A stretch of 53,848 bases of DNA from Caballeronia calidae (GCF_900044055.2 NZ_FCOX02000050.1:1-53848), one strand, 5' to 3'; positions 15,208 to 24,816 are shown, counted from the first letter of the stretch. The notes: a model not told the origin generated them from the letters alone. A program made the numbers and translations.

Positions 15208-16404
15208 ATGACGAAAGTACTGCGTTTCACCGATCTGATCGCCGAAGGCAAAGTCTCCGGCAAGCGTGTGTTCATCCGCGCGGATCTCAACGTGCCGCAA
15301 GACGATGACGGCAACATCACCGAAGACACGCGCGTGCGCGCTTCGGTCCCGGCGATCAAGGCCGCGCTCGACGCGGGCGCCGCCGTGATGGTCACGTCCC
15401 ACCTGGGCCGTCCGACCGAAGGCCAGTTCAAGCCGGAAGACTCGCTCGCGCCGGTCGCTGCGCGCCTGTCCGAGCTGCTCGGCCGCGACGTGCCGCTCGT
15501 CGCCGACTGGGTCGATGGCGTCCAGGTCCAGCCGGGCAATGTCGTGCTGCTGGAAAACTGCCGCTGCAACAAGGGCGAAAAGAAGAACGACGACGGCCTC
15601 GCGCAGAAGATGGCGAAGCTCTGCGACATCTACGTCAACGACGCGTTCGGCACCGCGCACCGCGCGGAAGCCACCACGCACGGCATCGCGAAGTACGCGG
15701 GCGTCGCGTGCGCGGGTCCGCTGCTCGCCGCTGAACTCGACGCGCTCGGCAAGGCGCTCGGCAACCCGAAGCGTCCGCTCGTCGCGATCGTCGCGGGCTC
15801 GAAGGTGTCGACGAAGCTCACCATCCTCAAGTCGCTCGCCGAGAAAGTCGATCAACTGATCGTCGGCGGCGGCATCGCCAATACGTTCATGCTGGCGTCG
15901 GGTCTCAAGATCGGCAAGTCGCTCGCCGAAGCCGATCTCGTCAACGAAGCAAAGGAAATCATCGAGCAGGCGCGCACGCGCGGCGCATCGGTGCCGATTC
16001 CGAGCGATGTCGTCACCGCGAAGGAGTTCGCCGCGACCGCGAAGGCGGAAACCAAGCCCGTCGCCGATGTCGCCGACGACGATCTGATCCTCGACATCGG
16101 CCCGGACACGGCCAAGGCGCTCGCGGCTCAGCTCGAAACGGCCGGCACGATCGTGTGGAACGGTCCGGTCGGCGTGTTCGAGTTCGACCAGTTCGGCAAC
16201 GGCACGAAGACGCTCGCGCAGGCCATCGCCAATTCGTCGGCATTCTCGATCGCCGGCGGCGGCGACACGCTCGCGGCCATCGCGAAATACGATATCGCCG
16301 ACAAGGTGAGCTACATCTCGACCGGCGGCGGCGCGTTCCTGGAGTTCCTCGAAGGCAAGAAGCTGCCCGCGGTCGAGGTGCTCGAATCCCGCGCAGGGGC
16401 TTGA
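15208..16404 (+). CDS. pgk: Phosphoglycerate kinase
   Basis: A 398-residue glycolytic/gluconeogenic enzyme interconverting 1,3-bisphosphoglycerate plus ADP and 3-phosphoglycerate plus ATP. Signatures: VFIRADLNVPQ with the substrate-binding Arg/Asn, VMVTSHLGRPTEG, NVVLLENCRCNKGE, IVAGSKVSTKLTIL, VWNGPVGVFE and the C-terminal GGGDTLAAI nucleotide loop. Start at 15208 (MTKVLRF) preferred over an in-frame TTG at 15199. It heads a glycolytic cluster pgk-pyk-fba. Confidence 0.97.
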   Translation: MTKVLRFTDLIAEGKVSGKRVFIRADLNVPQDDDGNITEDTRVRASVPAIKAALDAGAAVMVTSHLGRPTEGQFKPEDSLAPVAARLSELLGRDVPLVADWVDGVQVQPGNVVLLENCRCNKGEKKNDDGLAQKMAKLCDIYVNDAFGTAHRAEATTHGIAKYAGVACAGPLLAAELDALGKALGNPKRPLVAIVAGSKVSTKLTILKSLAEKVDQLIVGGGIANTFMLASGLKIGKSLAEADLVNEAKEIIEQARTRGASVPIPSDVVTAKEFAATAKAETKPVADVADDDLILDIGPDTAKALAAQLETAGTIVWNGPVGVFEFDQFGNGTKTLAQAIANSSAFSIAGGGDTLAAIAKYDIADKVSYISTGGGAFLEFLEGKKLPAVEVLESRAGA

Positions 16405-16408
16405 GGCC

Positions 16409-16774
16409 TTGGCGGCCCGAGGCAATCCGGCGAAAGCAGGAAAGAAGGGCGCGCAAGCAGCCGGCGGCGCGCAAGACGATGTGACGCAGGACATGATCGA
16501 CAGCGGCGCGCTCGATGCCGCCGCTGAAGCAGCGCAGGTGATCGCGGAAGCGGCTCGTCCGGATCACGCACCACCCGAAGGCGAAGCGGCATATCCGGGA
16601 ACGGAAACGCCTCCGGTCATCATCGGCGGCATGCCCGCCCATGCCTTGAAAGAAACCGACAAAGCGACGCCGGCACGAACCGGCGCGCGCGCGCAAGCGG
16701 TGAGCAATACCTCACTGCAAGCGCAACGTGCTCGCAGCGTAGTTACGGGCGATCCTACTGAGACGAGGAATTCC
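16409..16774 (+). other. Coding-like in-frame extension upstream of pyk
   Basis: This 366-nt stretch between pgk and pyk is open without stop in the pyk frame for 122 codons, starting 5 nt after the pgk stop with TTG. Its translation is Ala-rich and hydrophilic with an acidic helix-like block (MIDSGALDAAAEAAQVIAEA) and a Pro-rich segment. Third positions are G/C-biased but less than in neighbours (my rough estimate 60-65%). It is not part of any pyruvate kinase I know. It could be a small cryptic gene (an ATG lies at 16493), an N-terminal extension, or simply open high-GC spacer. Confidence 0.3.
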
Positions 16775-18211
16775 ATGCATCGCGCTACAAAGATTGTTGC
16801 CACCATCGGCCCGGCTTCCACGAGCCCGGACATCCTGCTGCAAATGCTGCAGGCGGGTCTCGACGTCGTACGCTTCAACTTCTCGCACGGCACCGCCGAC
16901 GATCACCGCCAGCGCGCCGAAATCGTCCGCGAGGCGGCGCGCCAGGTGGGCCGTGAAGTCGCGATCATGGCGGACCTGCAAGGCCCGAAGATCCGCGTCG
17001 GCAAGTTCGAGAACAACAAGACGATGCTCGTCGCCGGCAACACGTTCATCCTCGACGCCAACTGCGAGCTCGGCAACAACGATCGCGTCGGCCTCGACTA
17101 CAAGGATCTGCCCCGCGATCTGCGCGCGGGCGACGTGCTGCTGCTCAACGATGGCCTCATCGTGCTCGACGTCACGCGCGTGATCGGCGAGGAGATTCAC
17201 ACGGTCGTGAAGGTCGGCGGCGAGCTGTCCAATAACAAGGGCATCAATCGCCAGGGCGGCGGCCTCACCGCGCCCGCGCTGACCGAGAAGGACATGGAGG
17301 ACATCAAGACCGCGATGTCCCTCGGCGCGGATTTCGTCGCGGTGTCGTTCCCGAAGAACGCGACCGACATGGAAATGGCGCGCCAGCTCGCGAACATCGC
17401 GGGCGCGCCGTACGGCATCAAGCCGAAGATGATCGCGAAGATCGAGCGCGCCGAGGCCATTCCCGCGCTGCAGGGCATTCTCGACGCATCGGACGGCATC
17501 ATGGTCGCGCGTGGCGATCTCGCGGTGGAAGTCGGCAACGCGGCGGTTCCGGCGCTGCAAAAGCGCATGATCCGCATGGCGCGCGAGTCGAACAAGCTCG
17601 TGATCACCGCCACGCAGATGATGGAATCGATGATCCACGCGCCCGTGCCGACGCGCGCGGAAGTGTCGGACGTGGCGAACGCCGTGCTCGACGGCACCGA
17701 CGCCGTGATGCTCTCCGCCGAAACGGCAGCCGGCAAGTACCCGGTGACGACTATCGAAACGATGGCGGCCGTCTGCGTGGAAGCGGAGAAGTCGGAAGAG
17801 TCGCAGCTCGACCGCGATTTCCTCGACCGCACGTTCACGCGCATCGATCAATCCATCGCGATGGGCGCGCTCTTCACCGCGTATCACCTGGGCGCGAAGG
17901 CCGTGGTCGCGTTGACGGAATCCGGCTCCACCGCGCTGTGGATGTCGCGTCACTGGAGCCACGTCCCCATCTTCGCGCTGACGCCGCGCGTGTCGAGCGA
18001 GCGCACGATGTCGCTGTATCGCAATGTGACGCCGCTGCACGTCGACACCAACATGGATCGCGACGCCGCGCTGAATCAGGCGCTGGAAGTCGTAGTGTCG
18101 AAGGGCTATGCGGCGCGCGGCGACATGGTTGTTCTCACTGTCGGCGAACCGATGGGTCAGGCCGGCGGCACCAACACGCTGAAGATCGTGCGTGTGGGCG
18201 ATCACATCTAG
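16775..18211 (+). CDS. pyk: Pyruvate kinase
   Basis: A 478-residue pyruvate kinase converting phosphoenolpyruvate plus ADP to pyruvate plus ATP. Signatures: ATKIVATIGPAS at the N-terminus, VVRFNFSHGT, MADLQGPKIRVG, the active-site region PKMIAKIERAEAI, GIMVARGDLAVEVG, ITATQMMESMI and DGTDAVMLSAETA. Start at 16775 (MHRATKI) gives the usual length and has GAGG about 6 nt upstream, although the frame stays open for 122 codons before it. Confidence 0.95.
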   Translation: MHRATKIVATIGPASTSPDILLQMLQAGLDVVRFNFSHGTADDHRQRAEIVREAARQVGREVAIMADLQGPKIRVGKFENNKTMLVAGNTFILDANCELGNNDRVGLDYKDLPRDLRAGDVLLLNDGLIVLDVTRVIGEEIHTVVKVGGELSNNKGINRQGGGLTAPALTEKDMEDIKTAMSLGADFVAVSFPKNATDMEMARQLANIAGAPYGIKPKMIAKIERAEAIPALQGILDASDGIMVARGDLAVEVGNAAVPALQKRMIRMARESNKLVITATQMMESMIHAPVPTRAEVSDVANAVLDGTDAVMLSAETAAGKYPVTTIETMAAVCVEAEKSEESQLDRDFLDRTFTRIDQSIAMGALFTAYHLGAKAVVALTESGSTALWMSRHWSHVPIFALTPRVSSERTMSLYRNVTPLHVDTNMDRDAALNQALEVVVSKGYAARGDMVVLTVGEPMGQAGGTNTLKIVRVGDHI

Positions 18212-18380
18212 GCATTGAACAGCAGGACGCGCTCATCGCGGTGAGCGCAAAGCGCGCAGGACACGCGGGCAAGCCGATGCTTGCCCGCGTCAGTCATGGC
18301 GATGGAAAAAGCCGAAAACCGCCCGAGAGCGGAATCGGGCGCGCTGCAGGATTCGTTTCACATCATGGAGTTTCACCACA

Positions 18381-19445
18381 ATGCCTCTCGTATCAATGCG
18401 TCAATTGCTGGATCACGCAGCCGAACACGGCTATGGTCTCCCGGCATTCAACGTCAACAATCTGGAACAAGTGCAGGCGATCATGTCGGCCGCGAACGAA
18501 GTGAACGCGCCCGTCATCATGCAGGCGTCCGCCGGTGCGCGTAAGTACGCGGGCGAAGCGTTCCTCCGCCATCTGATCGAAGCGGCCGTCGAGTCGTATC
18601 CGCATATTCCGGTCGTGATGCATCAGGATCACGGCCAGTCGCCGGCCGTGTGCATGGCCGCGATCCGCTCCGGCTTCACCAGCGTGATGATGGACGGCTC
18701 GCTCGAAGCCGACGGCAAGACCGTCGCATCGTACGAGTACAACGTCGCAGTGTCGAAGCAGGTCGTGGAGTTCTCGCATTCGATCGGCGTCACGGTCGAG
18801 GCCGAGCTGGGCGTGCTCGGTTCGCTCGAAACGATGAAGGGCGACAAGGAAGACGGCCACGGCGCCGAAGGCACGATGACGCGCGAGCAACTGCTCACCG
18901 ACGTCGAGCAGGCCGCCGACTTCGTCAAGCAGACGCAGTGCGATGCGCTGGCGATTGCCATCGGCACGTCGCACGGCGCGTACAAGTTCTCGAAGAAGCC
19001 CACGGGCGATATCCTCGCCATCGACCGCATCAAGGAAATTCACCAGCGCATTCCGAACACGCACCTCGTGATGCACGGTTCGTCGTCGGTGCCGCAGGAA
19101 TTGCTGGCCGAAATCCGCGAATTCGGCGGCGACATGAAGGAAACCTACGGCGTGCCGGTCGAAGAGATTCAGGAAGGCATCAAGCACGGCGTGCGCAAGG
19201 TGAACATCGACACCGACCTGCGCCTCGCGATCACCGGCGCGATCCGCCGCTATCTGTTCGAAAATCCGTCGAAGTTCGATCCGCGCGACTACCTGAAGCC
19301 CGCGCGCGAGGCGGCGAAGGAAATCTGCCGTCAGCGCTACATGCAGTTCGGCTGCGAGGGCATGGCCGGCAAGATCAAGCCGATTTCCCTCGACAAAATC
19401 GCCGAGAAATACAAGTCCGGCGAGCTCGCGCAGATCGTGAAATAA
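18381..19445 (+). CDS. fba: Class II fructose-1,6-bisphosphate aldolase
   Basis: A 354-residue zinc-dependent aldolase splitting fructose-1,6-bisphosphate into glyceraldehyde-3-phosphate and dihydroxyacetone phosphate. The HQDHG motif (His81, Asp83, His84) gives catalytic Asp and a zinc His; IGTSHGAYKF and LVMHGSSSVPQELL carry further metal and phosphate ligands, and KVNIDTDLRLA is typical. The length and KHGVRKVNIDTD context match the subtype common in proteobacteria with Calvin-cycle-type aldolases. A GGAG lies about 11 nt before the start. A terminator follows. Confidence 0.96.
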   Translation: MPLVSMRQLLDHAAEHGYGLPAFNVNNLEQVQAIMSAANEVNAPVIMQASAGARKYAGEAFLRHLIEAAVESYPHIPVVMHQDHGQSPAVCMAAIRSGFTSVMMDGSLEADGKTVASYEYNVAVSKQVVEFSHSIGVTVEAELGVLGSLETMKGDKEDGHGAEGTMTREQLLTDVEQAADFVKQTQCDALAIAIGTSHGAYKFSKKPTGDILAIDRIKEIHQRIPNTHLVMHGSSSVPQELLAEIREFGGDMKETYGVPVEEIQEGIKHGVRKVNIDTDLRLAITGAIRRYLFENPSKFDPRDYLKPAREAAKEICRQRYMQFGCEGMAGKIKPISLDKIAEKYKSGELAQIVK

Positions 19446-19483
19446 CGCTGCCGCAAAGCAAGCTCGATTTGTAAAGTAAAATC

Positions 19484-19521
19484 AACGGGTTCCGGGTTCG
19501 GAACCCGTTCGCGTTTCTTTT
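19484..19521 (+). terminator. Terminator after fba
   Basis: A perfect 10-bp stem, AACGGGTTCC (19484-19493) with GGAACCCGTT (19500-19509), around a 6-nt loop, followed after a few bases by the T-rich TTTCTTTTC. It probably ends the pgk-pyk-fba transcripts and lies in the leader of purC. The T-run is not immediately adjacent, so efficiency is uncertain. Confidence 0.65.
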
Positions 19522-19580
19522 CCCGCGCTTGAATGCCCGGCGCGGGGCTCATCATTTCAGTCCTTCTTCGGTACATGACG

Positions 19581-20471
19581 ATGTCCACGCTATACGAATC
19601 CACGATCAAATCGCTGCCGCTGCTCGGCCGCGGCAAGGTCCGCGACAACTACGCAGTCGGTCAGGACAAGCTCCTGATCGTGACGACCGACCGCCTTTCC
19701 GCATTCGATGTCGTCATGGGCGAGCCGATTCCGAACAAGGGCCGCGTGCTGAACACGATGGCCGATTTCTGGTTCGAGAAGCTCGGCCATATCGTGCCGA
19801 ACCACAACACGGGCATCGATCCGGCGTCAGTCGTCGCGGCGGACGAAGTCGAGCAGGTGAAGGGCCGCGCGGTCGTCGTGAAGCGCCTGGAGCCGATTCT
19901 CGTCGAAGCGGTCGTGCGCGGCTATCTCGCGGGCAGCGGCTGGAAGGACTATCAGGCGACGGGCGCGGTATGCGGCGTCGAACTGCCGCCGGGCCTGCAG
20001 AACGCGCAGAAGCTGGCCGAGCCGATTTTCACGCCGGCGGCGAAGGCCGAAATGGGCCATCACGACGAAAACATCACCTACGATGAGATGGAGCGCCGCA
20101 TCGGCACCGAGCTTTCCGCGACGATCAAGCGCATTTCCATCCAGTTGTACAAGGAAGCGGCGGAGTACGCGGCGACGCGCGGCATCATCATCGCGGATAC
20201 GAAGTTCGAGTTCGGTCTCGACAACAAGGGCGATCTGTATCTGATGGACGAAGTGCTGACCGCCGATTCGTCGCGCTTCTGGCCCGCCGATGGCTATCAG
20301 GTCGGCACGAATCCGCCGTCCTTCGACAAGCAGTTCGTGCGCGACTGGCTCGAAACGCAGCCGTGGAAGAAGGAGCCGCCCGCGCCGAAGCTGCCGGACG
20401 ACGTGATCGCGAAGACGTCGGAGAAGTATCAGGAAGCGCTGCAGCGTTTGACCGGCAAGACGCTTTCTTAA
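19581..20471 (+). CDS. purC: SAICAR synthetase
   Basis: A 296-residue phosphoribosylaminoimidazole-succinocarboxamide synthase, which condenses CAIR with aspartate in de novo purine synthesis. Signatures: LLGRGKVRDNYAV, VTTDRLSAFDVVMGEPIPNKG, LEPILVEAVVRGYLAGSGW, MGHHDENITYDE and ADTKFEFGLD. The length is of the longer SAICAR synthetase form. Start at 19581 (MSTLYES); ATG at 19575 is an alternative two codons upstream. It leads the purC-purE-purK series, consecutive purine steps. Confidence 0.96.
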   Translation: MSTLYESTIKSLPLLGRGKVRDNYAVGQDKLLIVTTDRLSAFDVVMGEPIPNKGRVLNTMADFWFEKLGHIVPNHNTGIDPASVVAADEVEQVKGRAVVVKRLEPILVEAVVRGYLAGSGWKDYQATGAVCGVELPPGLQNAQKLAEPIFTPAAKAEMGHHDENITYDEMERRIGTELSATIKRISIQLYKEAAEYAATRGIIIADTKFEFGLDNKGDLYLMDEVLTADSSRFWPADGYQVGTNPPSFDKQFVRDWLETQPWKKEPPAPKLPDDVIAKTSEKYQEALQRLTGKTLS

Positions 20472-20528
20472 GGTTCGACACGCGCGCCGCGCATGAAGAA
20501 GCGGCGCGCGCAATTCAAGGGAACAGGA

Positions 20529-21050
20529 ATGAGCGAAGTACAGACCGCGGCGCATACGCACGAAGCGCCGCTCGTCGGCGTGTTGATGGGCTCCAGCTCC
20601 GACTGGGACGTGATGAAGAACGCGGTCGCGATTCTTCAGGAATTCGGCGTGCCGTACGAGGCGAAGGTCGTGTCGGCGCATCGCATGCCGGACGAGATGT
20701 TCGCTTACGCCGAAAGCGCGCGTGAGCGCGGCGTGCGCGCGATCATCGCCGGCGCGGGCGGCGCGGCGCATCTGCCGGGCATGCTGGCCGCGAAGACCAC
20801 CGTGCCGGTGCTCGGCGTGCCGGTGGCGAGCAAGTATCTGAAGGGCGTCGATTCCCTGCATTCGATCGTGCAGATGCCCAAGGGCGTGCCGGTCGCGACC
20901 TTCGCCATCGGCGAGGCGGGCGCGGCGAACGCGGCGTTGTTCGCGGTATCGATTCTGAGCGTGACGGACGCGCGCTACGCCGAAGCGCTCGCCGCTTTCC
21001 GCGTGAAGCAGAACCAGGCGGCGCGGGACATGGCGTTGCCGCCGCTTTGA
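20529..21050 (+). CDS. purE: N5-CAIR mutase PurE
   Basis: A 173-residue class I PurE, which rearranges N5-CAIR (made by PurK) to CAIR (used by PurC). The active-site motifs GVLMGSSSDWDVM, KVVSAHRMPDEMF with the catalytic His, and GAGGAAHLPGMLAA are all present. Start at 20529 with an AGG-containing purine tract just upstream. Its three pathway neighbours are adjacent on the same strand. Confidence 0.96.
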   Translation: MSEVQTAAHTHEAPLVGVLMGSSSDWDVMKNAVAILQEFGVPYEAKVVSAHRMPDEMFAYAESARERGVRAIIAGAGGAAHLPGMLAAKTTVPVLGVPVASKYLKGVDSLHSIVQMPKGVPVATFAIGEAGAANAALFAVSILSVTDARYAEALAAFRVKQNQAARDMALPPL

Positions 21051-21140
21051 TGGTGTCCTGATCCCACTTTGTCCCGCATGGAACACTGAGAGCGGCGCGC
21101 GCCGCTCGCCGTTCGCAACGTAGCCCCACGTTCAGCCACG

Positions 21141-22328
21141 ATGAACCCACAAAACTCCCCGATTTCTCCCATCCTGCCGGGCGCCTGGCTCGGCATGGTC
21201 GGCGGCGGCCAGCTCGGCCGCATGTTCTGCTTCGCCGCGCAGTCGATGGGCTATCGCGTCGCCGTCCTCGATCCGGACGAGACGAGCCCCGCGGGCGCCG
21301 TCGCGGACCGCCACATCCGCGCGCCCTATGACGACCGTGCCGCGCTCACCGAGCTCGGCCGCCTGTGCGCGGCGGTATCGACGGAATTCGAGAACGTGCC
21401 GTCCGCGAGCCTCGACTTTCTCGCGTCGTGCACGTTCGTGAGCCCGGCGGGCAGTTGCGTGGCGATCGCGCAGGATCGCGTCGCGGAGAAGCGCTTCATC
21501 GCGGAATCGGGCGTGCCGGTCGCGCCGCATGTGGTGATCGAATCGATGGACGCGCTCGCCGCGCTGCCCGACGAGAAGATCGCCGCCGTGCTGCCGGGCA
21601 TCCTGAAGACCGCGCGCCTCGGCTACGACGGCAAGGGTCAGGTGAGCGTGCGCAACGTCGCGGAATTGCGCAACGCGTATGCGTCGCTGTCGGGCGTGCC
21701 GTGCGTGCTGGAAAAGCGCATGCCGCTCAAGTACGAAGTGTCGGTGCTGATCGCGCGCGGCGGCGACGGCAAGTCCGCTGTATTCCCGCTCGCGCAGAAC
21801 GTGCATGTGAACGGCATTCTCGCGAAGACCGTCGTGCCCGCGCCCGACGCCTCCGATGCGCTCGTCGCACAGGCGCAGGACGCTGCGCTGACCATCGCCG
21901 CGAAGCTGGGTTATGTCGGCGTGCTGTGCGTCGAGTTCTTCGTGCTGGAAGACGGCTCGCTGATCGCGAATGAAATGGCGCCGCGTCCGCACAACTCCGG
22001 CCACTACACGGTCGATGCCTGCGCGACGAGCCAGTTCGAGCAGCAGGTTCGCGCGATGACCGGCATGCCGCTCGGCGACACGCGCCAGCATTCGCCCGCC
22101 GCGATGCTGAATCTGCTCGGCGATATCTGGTTCGATGCCGACAAGGCGCGCGCCCCCGCGTGGCCGGAGGTCGCGGCGATGCCGTCCGCGCGGCTGCATC
22201 TGTATGGCAAGGAAGAGGCGCGCCGGGGCCGCAAGATGGGCCACATCAACTTCACGGCGGCGACGCTCGAGGAAGCGCGCACGGCGGCGCGCGACTGCGC
22301 GCGCATGCTGCATATTTCGCTCGATTGA
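21141..22328 (+). CDS. purK: N5-carboxyaminoimidazole ribonucleotide synthase
   Basis: A 395-residue ATP-grasp enzyme making N5-CAIR from AIR, bicarbonate and ATP, the step before PurE. The N-terminal LGMVGGGQLGRMFCFAAQSMGYRV, LKTARLGYDGKGQ and the C-terminal metal/ATP region LCVEFFVLEDGSLIANEMAPRPHNSGHYT are diagnostic. Length is normal. It lies 90 nt after purE and 21 nt before the Sua5-type gene, so these likely form one transcript. Confidence 0.96.
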   Translation: MNPQNSPISPILPGAWLGMVGGGQLGRMFCFAAQSMGYRVAVLDPDETSPAGAVADRHIRAPYDDRAALTELGRLCAAVSTEFENVPSASLDFLASCTFVSPAGSCVAIAQDRVAEKRFIAESGVPVAPHVVIESMDALAALPDEKIAAVLPGILKTARLGYDGKGQVSVRNVAELRNAYASLSGVPCVLEKRMPLKYEVSVLIARGGDGKSAVFPLAQNVHVNGILAKTVVPAPDASDALVAQAQDAALTIAAKLGYVGVLCVEFFVLEDGSLIANEMAPRPHNSGHYTVDACATSQFEQQVRAMTGMPLGDTRQHSPAAMLNLLGDIWFDADKARAPAWPEVAAMPSARLHLYGKEEARRGRKMGHINFTAATLEEARTAARDCARMLHISLD

Positions 22329-22349
22329 GACTGACCGAAGCACCAGGCA

Positions 22350-23381
22350 ATGACCATCCATTTTCCGAGCGCCGCGCAGATCGACGAAGCCGCGGCCCTG
22401 CTCGATGCGGGCGAACTCGTCGCGTTTCCGACCGAGACGGTCTACGGGCTCGGCGGCGACGCCGAGAACCCGGACGCCATCGCGCGCATCTATGCGGCGA
22501 AGGGGCGGCCGGCGAATCATCCGGTGATCGTGCATCTCGCGCCGGAGGCTGACCCGGGCTACTGGGTGCGCGAGCTGCCCGTCGATGCGCGCAAGCTCAT
22601 CGATGCGTTCTGGCCCGGCCCTTTGACGCTGATTCTGAAGCGCGCGGCGCATATTCCGGCGGCGGTGAGCGGCGGACAGGATTCGGTGGGCGTGCGGTGT
22701 CCGTCGCATCCGGTCGCGCAGCAGTTGTTGTCGGCGTTTCACGCGCGGCGTCTCCGGACGGGCAAGCAGGGCGGGGTGGCGGGGCCGTCCGCCAATCGCT
22801 TCGGTCATGTGAGTCCGACGACCGCGCAGCACGTGCGCGAGGAATTCGGCAACGCGGTGCATGTGCTCGATGGCGGCGCGGCGGATGTCGGCATCGAATC
22901 GACGATTCTGGATTTGTCGCGCGGCTTTCCGGCGCTGCTTCGGCCGGGGCATGTGAGTCCGCAGCAGATCGCGGATGTGATCGGTACTGCGCCGCGTTTG
23001 CCCGACGGCTCGGATGCGACGGCGCCGCGGGCTTCGGGCACGTTGAAGGCGCATTACGCGCCGCGGACGCCGCTTGCCCTGTTGCCGTTCGCGGCGATCG
23101 AGCCGCTTCTTTCCGGTCAGGATCGGGCGAGCGGGAAGAAGATCGCGCTGGTTGCCCGGAGTTCGAGCGCGGGCGAGTGGGCACACGCGGCGAATGTTCA
23201 CTTCGTTGCCGCGCCGGAAGATCCGCAGAGCTATGCGCGGGATCTTTATGGTTTGCTGCGCGCGCTGGATCGGGCGAACGTGGAGCGGATTCTCATCGAG
23301 AAATTGCCGGAGACGGTCGAGTGGATCGCGGTGAATGACCGGCTGGGAAGGGCGGCGGCGGCGTTTGAGGCGGATGCGTGA
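22350..23381 (+). CDS. Sua5-type L-threonylcarbamoyladenylate synthase
   Basis: A 343-residue protein of the long Sua5/YwlC type. The N-terminal TsaC/YrdC domain makes threonylcarbamoyl-AMP from Thr, bicarbonate and ATP for the universal tRNA t6A37 modification. Seen are AFPTETVYGLGGDA, IYAAKGRPANHPVIVHLA, FWPGPLTLIL, GVRCPSHPVAQQLL and GPSANRFGHVSPT. The C-terminal Sua5 domain starts with the PGHVSP region and linker SGTLKAHYAPRTPL. It is the last gene of the purine run, followed by a strong bidirectional terminator. Confidence 0.93.
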   Translation: MTIHFPSAAQIDEAAALLDAGELVAFPTETVYGLGGDAENPDAIARIYAAKGRPANHPVIVHLAPEADPGYWVRELPVDARKLIDAFWPGPLTLILKRAAHIPAAVSGGQDSVGVRCPSHPVAQQLLSAFHARRLRTGKQGGVAGPSANRFGHVSPTTAQHVREEFGNAVHVLDGGAADVGIESTILDLSRGFPALLRPGHVSPQQIADVIGTAPRLPDGSDATAPRASGTLKAHYAPRTPLALLPFAAIEPLLSGQDRASGKKIALVARSSSAGEWAHAANVHFVAAPEDPQSYARDLYGLLRALDRANVERILIEKLPETVEWIAVNDRLGRAAAAFEADA

Positions 23382-23420
23382 TTGCCGGTTGCGCAGAGAC
23401 CTGCGGAACCGTCAAAAACA

Positions 23421-23456
23421 AAAACCGCCCGGCGATTCCTCGACCGGGCGGTTTTT
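23421..23456. terminator. Bidirectional terminator between convergent genes
   Basis: AAAACCGCCCGG (23421-23432) pairs with CCGGGCGGTTTT (23444-23455) around an 11-nt loop, with T5 on the plus strand and an A-rich run before the stem, which gives a U-run on the minus strand. It serves the Sua5-type gene and the convergent esterase gene. Confidence 0.9.
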
Positions 23457-23478
23457 AACTACTCACTAATCCAACCGC

Positions 23479-24582
23479 TTACTTCCCCAACCCCGACTTC
23501 GCAATCGTCTGCTCCGCCGCCTGCGCGAAAAGCGCGCCGAGATGCGTCGTCGGATGCAGGGTGTCGGCGAACATGTACGTCTGATCTGCGCCTGCGACGG
23601 TCAAGGTCTCCGGCGAGCAGAATAGCGACGTGGCGAAATTCTGCGGATTGGGCTCGCCGAATTTCTGCGCCGCCGCGGCCATCGCCTGCAGATTACACGC
23701 AGTTCCTGTGTTCGACACCGTGAAGCCGTACTGCGCGAAGTTTGCCGTGATGTTGGCAAGCGGCGTGGCGATATCCAGAAAGATTACCTTCGATATCAGC
23801 CCGAGCTGCGTCAGTTTTCCGGTGAGCGTGTCGTTGAACAGTTTCGAAACCTGCTGCATCTGCACACGCACGGCTGCGCTGCTCCTCATGCCCTCCGGCG
23901 TCAAGCTGACGTCCGGAACATTCGATACCAGCACATGCGTCGCGCCGTTCTGCAGGATGGTGCCGACGATGCCGGCGAGCTGGCCGGCCGCGGTCGCGAT
24001 CGCGATACCGGCATCCGTCGGCGACAGCTTGCCGGCCTGCACTGCCAGCAAGTTGTACAGGATATCGTTCCCGCCGCCACCGACGAGCACGAGCTGACCT
24101 GAATTGAAGCTGCCATGCGTGGCGAGATAGTTCTTCACCTGCTGCACGACCGGCACCGTGAGCGGGCCCTGATAATTCGCCGGATCGTTCGACACGTGGT
24201 TGATGCCGATCGGATTCGTCACCAGCGCGCCACCCTGCGCATATCCGAACCCCGACTGCGTCTGGGGCGGCACGCCGAAGCCGCCCGTCATCGCCGGCGT
24301 CAGCGTGTCGCCGTAATACTGCGCGACGTTCTGCACCCAGACCTGACCCGGATTCGTCGTGAAGCGCCCGCCGCCGAAGTTCGCCGCCGCAACGGGCGCA
24401 TACGTGCCGACATCGGAAAGGCTGTCGCCGAACGACACCACCTGCAGCTTGACGCCGCCCGGCGGCGTGGAATTGTTGTCGTCACCGCCGCCGCACGCGG
24501 CGAGCAGGGCGAAGGCCGCGCCGGCCGTCGCGACTTGGGCAAAGCGCGCCAGGGCGGCGCGCATCGAGCGTTGCTTCTTCAT
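23479..24582 (-). CDS. SGNH/GDSL esterase lipoprotein
   Basis: A 367-residue exported hydrolase. The signal peptide ends in a lipobox, FALLAAC with Cys30, so it should be a lipoprotein. The GDSL block VVSFGDSLSDVG carries the nucleophile Ser54. Block III is GGGGNDILY with the oxyanion Asn, and Asp340/His343 in FADTLHPT complete the triad. It resembles GDSL esterases and lipases of Burkholderia that act in the outer membrane or periplasm, but it lacks an autotransporter barrel. Substrate unknown. It is convergent with the Sua5-type gene. Confidence 0.88.
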   Translation of the reverse strand: MKKQRSMRAALARFAQVATAGAAFALLAACGGGDDNNSTPPGGVKLQVVSFGDSLSDVGTYAPVAAANFGGGRFTTNPGQVWVQNVAQYYGDTLTPAMTGGFGVPPQTQSGFGYAQGGALVTNPIGINHVSNDPANYQGPLTVPVVQQVKNYLATHGSFNSGQLVLVGGGGNDILYNLLAVQAGKLSPTDAGIAIATAAGQLAGIVGTILQNGATHVLVSNVPDVSLTPEGMRSSAAVRVQMQQVSKLFNDTLTGKLTQLGLISKVIFLDIATPLANITANFAQYGFTVSNTGTACNLQAMAAAAQKFGEPNPQNFATSLFCSPETLTVAGADQTYMFADTLHPTTHLGALFAQAAEQTIAKSGLGK

Positions 24583-24816
24583 GACCTCGTCTCCGTTCTT
24601 CGGTGTTTTCTAGTTCGATTGCGGCGCCTGACCGTCTGCGGTCTTCACGCCGCGTACCTGCGATATTAAGCGATGCCGCACGCCCACCGTGTCGCGCGAT
24701 GCACCCGGCCGAGCGCCGTGCCCGACAGCGTACACGGCGCCCGGACCTTCCCGGGCGTCACTTCGTAGAAGAAATCTTCGGTCACGTCCGGCTCGCATGC
24801 CCGCGAGCGACGCGTG

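Noticed and set aside
21132..23201. 689-codon minus-strand frame opposite purK and the Sua5-type gene
   Set aside because: Arg/His-rich shadow; the plus-strand products are unmistakable.
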